Part shown: positions 57,874-64,000 of the stretch, piece by piece
Layout of the letters: the number at the start of each line of letters is the position of its first letter
Numbering within the stretch: the stretch's first letter is position 1
Source of the DNA: Cryptomeria japonica
Lineage: Eukaryota > Streptophyta > Pinopsida > Cupressales > Cupressaceae
Direction: 5' to 3'
DNA: 64,000 nucleotides
Assembly: GCF_030272615.1 (NCBI RefSeq)
Contig: NC_081407.1
Coordinates: 97,449,897 to 97,513,896 of the forward strand
Notes under the pieces: model-generated
Seen by the model: only the letters and a program-made list of their open reading frames with translations
Told to the model about the DNA's origin: nothing
Databases searched by the model: none
Translations under genes and position numbers: made by a program

Positions 57874-58060
57874 GTATCATGAAATAACAAGAATTCTTTT
57901 GGAACTTGCAAATCATGTTCATTAATAGTAAGTCACCTTTAATGTTGAGATTCTCAATCTTTAGCTCAATGCCTAGTTTGACATATCTGCAAAGAGCCCT
58001 ACAATTCTACTCCATTGTTCCATTTTATGCTAATGTGATGCCCATAGCTAGAAAACTCAA
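57874..58060 (-). pseudogene. RNase H domain, 5' part (split by unit G)
   Basis: On minus it reads FLAMGITLA, a stop, NGTME, a stop, then NCRALCRYVKLGIELKIENL and NIKGDLLLMN. The pattern TNNxxExxALxxGxxLGIxxLxIxGDSxL of RNase H is recognisable, with the catalytic GDS now GDL and the Asn pair partly lost. The frame joins the fragment at 50050-50155 once unit G is removed. Confidence 0.6.
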
Positions 58061-58209
58061 TCCAAACTTGTTGTGAGTTAGTTCAACTCATGAGTCCATC
58101 TATCAACAACATCAATCATCTGAGACTCATACACCAAGTCTAATTCACATAATCACCAAATGCAATACAGTATCTTTGACAAGATCGTGAGTTCTACAAT
58201 AAAACAAAC

Positions 58210-58576
58210 CTAAGAAAAATAAGTATCGTACCAGCAAACTCGAGCCCTAAACCCATACCCGAATTGGCAACCTAGCTTTAATTTAAAGGGCTGGCCTACC
58301 AGTTTGATCTCTAAGATCCAGATTTTCCAGAATTGGATTCTCGAAGTGTGATTGGCGATGACATACCTGAGACAAGTGTCTATGTTCCTGAAAACATATC
58401 CATCTGAAAAGTATATTTTCAAGGCCACAAGTTGCTCCCACACTGTTAGAAAACGTGGGCTTGAACATAGAGAAATTCACAACAATCATATTAATTCTTT
58501 GCCAAGGTGTAAGTAATTCAATCCAAAAAGCAAGTAGTTTAAATTCCCTTTGATCTACTTGAGCATTCATGAACAC
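58210..58576 (-). pseudogene. Possible LINE ORF1 fragment (DUF4283/zinc-knuckle type)
   Basis: On minus it reads FKLLAFWIELLTPWQRINMI, then ATCGLENILFRWICFQEHRH and VCHRQSHFENP. This resembles the segment of plant LINE ORF1 or related proteins leading to a C-x2-C-x4-H-x4-C knuckle (RCxxCxxxGHxxxxC), but the cysteines are mostly lost. It lies upstream of the RNase H fragment on the same strand. Weak call. Confidence 0.35.
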
Positions 58577-59205
58577 TCTTATATTTTCTTCTTTCCATCT
58601 ACCTACAAGGGAAAACGCACACTTCTACAAATCAACCATTGGAATAAATTTGAAAAAGTATTTTAAATAAAAGAAAAATCTCAAACTGTAGTTTCAACTT
58701 CCACTAATCTATTTGTGGACAACAGTATATTTTATTTCTTCCTAAGAGACAACTTTTGTCTATTATATTATAACATGAAACCTGATACAATTTTGACAAA
58801 GCATCTTAATCAAAAAAAAAATCATAACAAGAAGACCATATCTGTCACCAAATAACAAAAATTTCTTGCATTATAGAAAGAGATGTCAGGCCAAATATAA
58901 ACATTTTTTCATTTCCCTTCCATTATTGCATATTTACATTATTTGATTAGTTAAAACAAATAGTTTGCAATGTCAACCTCGAGTTCTTGGGCATTAATAT
59001 CTTTTATTGGATAGATTGTGTGGGTAAAGCATCACTTAAGTGCCACAGACTTATATCCACCTTTTTAACTATAATATATTAGTATCACAAATCTTAAAAA
59101 TAAGAAATGTTGAATTCCCATTAGAAGGAAAACAAATTTCACCGATAGCATATTCCTATAAATGAAGACTTTTTCTTGTTGATTCAAATGTGGAACGTTT
59201 TCTTG
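58577..59205. other. AT-rich intron sequence, nothing recognised
   Basis: No ORF, repeat or element ends were identified. Confidence 0.5.
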
Positions 59206-59599
59206 TTAATTTTCTATTAAATAACAGGATTGATTAATACAAAGAGTTTCATCTCCTTACATAGAGATTGGAGAAGAAACAACCCAAACGGATAAACATT
59301 ACATGACTCACTAAAAAGCAAACTAAAAAATTAGAAAGAAGAGACTTACCACTGAGCTGGCTTTATTACAAATGTAAGCCTTATCTTTTAATAATTTAAT
59401 ATTATTCTAATAAACCCCCTTAAGGCTTATTTCACTCAAAACAAAACATATCAAACTAAAAACACCCTGATCTATAGATTTTCCATTCTTCAGAAGCTTT
59501 TCTTTGAAAACAGACCATACACCAGGTAGACTCCATCAAGCTGCCTTGAACCTCCATAAAAGTGTAGCTCCTGAGGTGAATTGTTAACTTCCCGAATTA

Positions 59600-61760
59600 C
59601 CACCTACCCGAAATCCTGAACCATAAATCTCTCACGCCATTGGACTGATGAGCACACAGTTATACTGAGATGGGCGGCAGGATGGGGCAGGGGGAGAAAT
59701 CAGTATAACAACATTTTTTACCTTTTAATACTTAATACCATAAGCATATCAATTGCACAAATTCAACAACATAAGACGCAACAATTACACAATGCAAGTA
59801 GAACACGAGATTTACATGGAAATCCTTGTGGGAGAAAAACACGCAAAAATGTCGCTTTTATATAAAATCTTCTCACAAACCTTGTAGGCACCAACCCCTC
59901 ATTTGATTTGTGAGCACCAACCCACTAGAGGCAAAAAGCCCTCATTCAATTTGTCCTCTAAATTCTGCTATAATTCTCTTCTCCAATCTGCTATAACAGT
60001 GATCATAAATCTGCCACAAAACTGATCATAGTCTCCTCAGAAAATATATTATAAATCTGCCTTACAATCTTCATATATTCTTGCTAACAATTCTGCATAC
60101 ATTCTTCTTCCACTTCTTCAAATGTTCCCTATATATATCTGCATCTTCTTTATATCTGCATATATATGCTTTATATCTGCTTCTTCTCAATTCCTTAATC
60201 TGATGTACGCATATGATATATACCTTTTATTCCTCACTTCTGCTCCACTTGAACAATCTGTCTTTATTTCTTTTAATGATTCTATGAATGGATGCAACAC
60301 CGTGAAATGGATACAACCATTTGAATAGTCATGTCTTTCACGAACAAATCTGCCTTAACTCAATCTCTTCATACCAATCTGCATAAAGTAATCTCCCTAA
60401 CTCTTCATACGATCTTCTTATGATGAATGAATTTTTCTTTGTATTTCACTGACACAACACTCCCAATTAAATAGTATTCTTTGTATTTCTTTATATATAC
60501 ATTTGATGCATTTTTTCTTCCATACCAGATCTGCTCTCTACATATTCCTTATTTCCTTTTATATCTTCAAATCTCCACACTTACTCATCTCACAAGTGTC
60601 TTATTCTTTATATCAATTATGTTGAAAGGTTCACAGCCTTTCCATATAGTCACTGCCTTTGAAAATGTAATCTCAACCTTTGATAATCACTACCTTTTAT
60701 AATAAATCACTGCCTTTTGTTAATGAGAAATACTGATGACTTATATTAATCACTGCTGTCCTTTAATAAGTGACTTAATATCTCATTGACTAATCACTTC
60801 TCTTATCTTTAATATGGATCACTTCCTTTAATCACTGCACCTTTTGAGTTATTGTCTTTTCATTATCTCATCACTGCTCATGATGAAATCGCTGGTTAAT
60901 ATAAACAAAACCAATTCTTATCTTAGGTGCTGCTTTATTTGGGTGATGCTGATATTGATTTTATACAAATTAATTATGTATGGCGGCTCATATTAATCAT
61001 CTAATATGCTGCTGCTAATATTAATTTTATATCCATATATTGCTGTTCATGATCGTTGTCCATGTTTGGATGAGAATTGCTGTTGATCACTATCATGGGA
61101 GTCCACCAAAACAAATAAATTTAAATATTTAATTTAAATTTCATATATTCTTTATCGCCAATAGAGTTGTCTTTGATGGAGATAAACATCAATTCGATTG
61201 TATGTTTATTAATTGTGAACTTGCTCCATAATGTAAAGCACTGATTATTAATATTTTATCCAACACCATCGCTGCCGTATTATCTCCTTAACCAATAATC
61301 AGTCCTAATAATAATGATGCCATCAATGCTATCAATCTTATTCTTTTGTTGCATCTTGACACTTATAATTCTTCTCCATAGCAGCCACATTGTTCTCTAC
61401 AAACAAGCTCTCGTGCCACAAACTTTCTAACATATTTGATATTGGATGCTGTCCCTGAATGATAAGAACTACGCCCATCAAAATCTTACTTATTTTACGT
61501 TTGTTTCCATAATGTTTTCTTTTGTACATCTGCAGACTTTTTTTCTTCTGATTGCTTTACAGAAATGTCTCACTTGTTTTACTTTGTAGCCTTGTGAGGC
61601 CATTGTTTCTAATTCACCTTTAGCATCAATGACAAACTCAGACAATTACTTTGACATCAATGACAACTAATCTTCCTCATACACCTTCGTCGTCAATGAC
61701 AACAATCTTTCCCATACCTTTTGACATAAATGACAATATTCTAACATGGACGAAAATCCA
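59600..61760 (-). mobile_element. Possible nested LTR-derived sequence inside the copia-like element
   Basis: Host-like sequences on either side are similar (CTCCATCAAG, then CCTCATAAAAGT at 61780 and CCTCCATAAAAGTG at 59545). On minus, TGTTAGAATATTGTCATTT near 61756 looks like a typical copia LTR start. The interior has CTTTATATCTGC repeats (about 60120-60190) and CACTGCCTTT repeats (60640-60720) like those in unit H. The far end and a TSD were not resolved. Confidence 0.4.
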
Positions 61761-61875
61761 TGTTGAGCTACTGCACTGAGCTCCATCAAGTTGTCTCATA
61801 ACCCTCATAAAAGTATTATTCCCAAGATCACAGACTTCCAAACTACTAACTGCAACCATCCATTTTGAGTTTTAT

Positions 61876-62145
61876 CTATACTGAATTCCTTCTTGTCTTC
61901 AAAGTGTGAGATTCTTTAAACATGTGTGATTCATTTGGCATTGTAATCTTTCCTAGATCTCCTAGAAATGCATCTGGACGATCTTCAACATGGCGACAAA
62001 GTGCGTTGGCATTAGCTTCAGGAAGTACCTCAACAAATTTTACTTCAAGATACCCATAGACCAAGTGCATGGTTGTCCAACCTTCCAAGTCTACTCCATC
62101 TTCACTGTGTTGATCATGTAAAGCAACACCAACAAAAATTTCCAT
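61876..62145 (-). CDS. Short unknown ORF downstream of the PBS (89 aa)
   Basis: The frame MEIFVGVALHDQHSEDGVDL... lies about 470 bp after the PBS in the expected leader/gag position of the copia-like element. No knuckle or gag motif is recognisable. It may be a gag remnant or chance. Confidence 0.25.
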   Translation of the reverse strand: MEIFVGVALHDQHSEDGVDLEGWTTMHLVYGYLEVKFVEVLPEANANALCRHVEDRPDAFLGDLGKITMPNESHMFKESHTLKTRRNSV

Positions 62146-62990
62146 TTGCGAAAAAATATAATAAGACTGAATATTTTCAAACCTTAGTGCCTTCTTGCTG
62201 AAATTTTGAATAAATTTAAGAAACTGATCTGCATAAAAGCATCACACAAAACATCCACTGCAATCCACAAGCCTTTAACGATTTGCAATTCCTTCAAATA
62301 GATTCCCACAAGCTAGCGAGGCTAAAATATTATAATAGAAGAAATGCTCAAAACTTCAAGCACATTAATCCTTCGCATGCAGTGGCAAGCAAGCAAAATG
62401 CAAGTACACACAACTCACATATGTGCACATGCAAGTTATTTTGCATCAAAATTCTTACACGATTCTTTAAATAAATAAATCTGCCGACACAAAAAAAATA
62501 AGCCAACCCATGATTAAACCTTAAAACCCTCACGAGATAGGCCACAAATTATATCAAGAACAACTTGAGATTTTCACCATTTGTTTCAACTAGTAAATGC
62601 ATGTGACCCCCTGCTCTGATATCATATTGTAAAAATTAATATAGCACAATATTTCAATATTCTATCAAATAACAAGATTGACTATTACAAAGAGTTTCAT
62701 CACGTTATATAGAGATTCGAGAAAAAACCACCCAAACAGATAAGCATTACATGACTCACTAAAAAGCACACTAAAAAAATAAAAAGAAAACACTTGCCAC
62801 TAAGGCGGCTTAATATTACAACTTTCACCCAAAAAGAAAAACATTGCACGACTCACTAAAAAGAAAACGAAAAAAATAAAAAGAAAACACTAACCACAAA
62901 GGTGGCTTAATATCACAACTGTAAACCATATCTTTTAATATTTAACATTATTCTAATACTTTTTTGAGGTATATTAGAAAATTGGATTAC

Positions 62991-63056
62991 CGGTAAGTGT
63001 GTATAATCGTCTGCAAAATCTGAGGCCATGTCTACAGTTGGGTCAACCTTCCTAAT
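62991..63056 (-). CDS. TFB1: TFB1 exon a (22 codons, region after the BSD domains)
   Basis: The exon runs from 63056 down to 62991. It follows the acceptor TTTTGCAG and precedes the donor GTAATCC. It encodes IRKVDPTVDM followed by an acidic stretch ending DDYTHLP. The RxVDPTxDM...DDYTHL signature is, from memory, a hallmark of plant TFB1 just after the BSD region. It enters and leaves in phase 0, so the next residues are DHGI from the exon at 46846. Plant homologues usually have Met where this copy has the final Pro. No further upstream exon is visible between 63057 and the window end. Confidence 0.87.
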
Positions 63057-63279
63057 CTGCAAAAGAACAATAGATAAAATCAGAACGTATGGCCCATGTG
63101 TGGAGAAAAACTGAAACATATTAATTGTATGATCTCACATTTCAGTTTAGCTAATTTTTTTATAAATGGAAGACAAATTCATGCAAAAACATAATTTATT
63201 TCTAATCATTGTTGCCATTGAAATGAGAATTATGTACTCAATTACTGAAAGAGAATGTTAAACATAGGGGCAAAGAACA
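63057..63279. other. Intron upstream of exon a
   Basis: Holds the acceptor of exon a at its left edge (TTCTTTTGCAG on minus) and then AT-rich sequence. No upstream TFB1 exon was found here. Confidence 0.6.
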
Positions 63280-64000
63280 TGTAATATCCCTTGGTAAATC
63301 TGATCCTGTTGTGATGATTTGAGCTCCAAGGAATATTGTCAAACACTTGTCTTGAAAAGTCTGTACTTGCTGTTCTTTGTTTCAGTTTGTTTGGTTTTGT
63401 TTTGATGATGCCAATGATGACCAAAGGCTTAAAAAGAATGTAAATAAGCTCAACAAATAACAGAGATACAATGCAAGACTTCTCTTTTGGATTTCCAATG
63501 GCTTATGAAGATTGAAAATGATTGTAACTAATTCCTACAGCCAATAAGCATTTCTACAAACACTTGGCATGCATACTAGTGATTCAATATAAACTGAAAT
63601 GAATAACTACAACAAAGGCATTTCATCAAACAGTTATTGTGCAACCTTGTAACTCCTTATTTTCGAATGCCAAAGCCAAGTACAACATGCCAAACTAAAT
63701 GATGTTAATATATAATGAGAAACCTCGAATGTAATGGCAGTTTGCTGTTGAAAATACTTGACAGTGCGCCTGCTGGTAAAGAATTCTTCAACATATAACA
63801 TTCACCAAGGTTGCAGTAGTTGTGGCGTCCACCAAGATGAACAGAGAAGCACATTTTGATAGGCGTTTAGGTCTGATGAAGAACACACCTAAACCTGGTG
63901 ATGAATTCGCCTAAACCTGGTGATGAATTCTACGGGCTGCAGCAACAATAAAATCTGGAAATGAAGCTTCAGTCTGATCTATAATGGCTACAATAATGAA
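63280..64000 (+). mobile_element. Start of an LTR related to unit I, cut by the window end
   Basis: Begins TGTAATATCCCTTGG and shares with unit I (33108 onwards) the blocks AAGGAATAT(C/T)(A/G)TCAAACACTT and TTTCAGTTTGTTT. The left flank is GAACA. A tandem duplication of about 22 bp (AACCTGGTGATGAATTC) lies at about 63893-63930. Confidence 0.65.

Larger units (their letters stand above)
59206..62958 (-). mobile_element. Copia-like element with LTRs, PBS and polypurine tract but no pol
   Basis: Two related LTR copies flank it. The 5' LTR is at about 62628-62958 and the 3' LTR at about 59206-59412; shared blocks include TTACAAAGAGTTTCATC, then AGAGATT and ACATGACTCACTAAAAAGCA. A PBS-like ATGATATCAGAGCA lies at 62612-62625 (minus) and a polypurine tract CTTAAGGGGG (minus) near 59415-59424. 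The 3.2-kb interior encodes no RT or integrase. The 5' LTR carries an internal duplication of about 100 bp. The LTRs have diverged, so the insertion is old. Confidence 0.65.
7082..63056 (-). other. TFB1: TFIIH subunit TFB1/p62 gene, partial, seven exons with giant introns
   Basis: This entry spans the part of the gene that lies in the window, on the minus strand. TFB1 (p62, GTF2H1) is a structural subunit of the TFIIH core, which opens promoters for RNA polymerase II and opens DNA in nucleotide excision repair in the nucleus. Exons at 62991-63056, 46723-46846, 25773-25829, 25450-25577, 25177-25368, 7322-7435 and 7082-7159 all have AG acceptors and GT donors. Their phases agree and they join into 759 nt (253 codons) with no stop. 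They correspond to the half of the protein after the BSD domains. Intron sizes in order are 16144, 20893, 195, 81, 17741 and 162 bp. The PH and BSD exons should lie right of the window and the last coding exon or exons left of it; I found no continuation below 7082. Assignment is from recalled family similarity, not a search. Confidence 0.88.

Noticed and set aside
1-64000. tRNA or rRNA genes
   Set aside because: No cloverleaf-like set of conserved tRNA blocks or rRNA core was seen by eye; a dedicated scan could still find a decayed copy.

Overview
The window looks like plant nuclear DNA, most likely from a conifer or another gymnosperm. It is AT-rich, has almost no intact long ORF, and is built from old LTR retrotransposons and LINEs. 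These sit inside the introns of one conserved eukaryotic gene. That gene is on the minus strand. Seven short exons with GT..AG borders, between 63056 and 7082, join into one open 253-codon frame. I recognise the product as the C-terminal half of TFB1/p62 (GTF2H1), a core subunit of the transcription and DNA-repair factor TFIIH. Three of the six introns are very large (about 16.1, 20.9 and 17.7 kb); the other three are 81-195 bp. Both gene ends lie outside the window.

Layout from left to right. 1-7081 is downstream of the last exon seen: a 60-bp tandem repeat, an internally deleted copia element with a gag-protease pseudogene, and unassigned sequence. 7082-7435 holds two exons. 7436-25176 is an intron containing a Ty3/gypsy fragment split by a 4.4-kb LTR-like unit, TIR elements and a copia gag fragment. 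25177-25829 holds three exons. 25830-46722 is an intron containing a second gypsy gag/protease fragment and a Russian-doll nest of five LTR-type insertions, each with a perfect 5-bp target-site duplication (TSD). 46723-46846 is an exon. 46847-62990 is an intron containing a decayed LINE with a hAT-type insertion, a 7.7-kb LTR-like unit with an intact ORF of about 1,075 codons, and a copia-like element. 62991-63056 is the first exon of the window, followed by the start of another LTR.

The most unusual component is one repeat family, called the TGTTGTGACG family here. Complete members lie at 8818-13227, 16100-20615, 34572-45535, 35211-39183 and 50161-57873, with a 3' fragment near 5210-5467. 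They begin TGTTGTGA and end CAACA, and three have perfect 5-bp TSDs. Four carry a palindromic telo-box about 70 bp before a TATA box, which lies about 820-875 bp from the 3' end once nested inserts are removed. This is the layout of very long LTRs (U3-R-U5), so the copies read best as solo LTRs. Three carry arrays of 10-14 short inverted repeats at a mostly 165-180 bp period, and the stem sequences vary in a compensatory way. One copy carries a long intact ORF inside what would be U3, just after an acceptor-like site; a GTAAGT/GTAAGG donor-like site is conserved in U5. Together this suggests an accessory protein encoded in the LTR and expressed from a spliced RNA. That model is inference.
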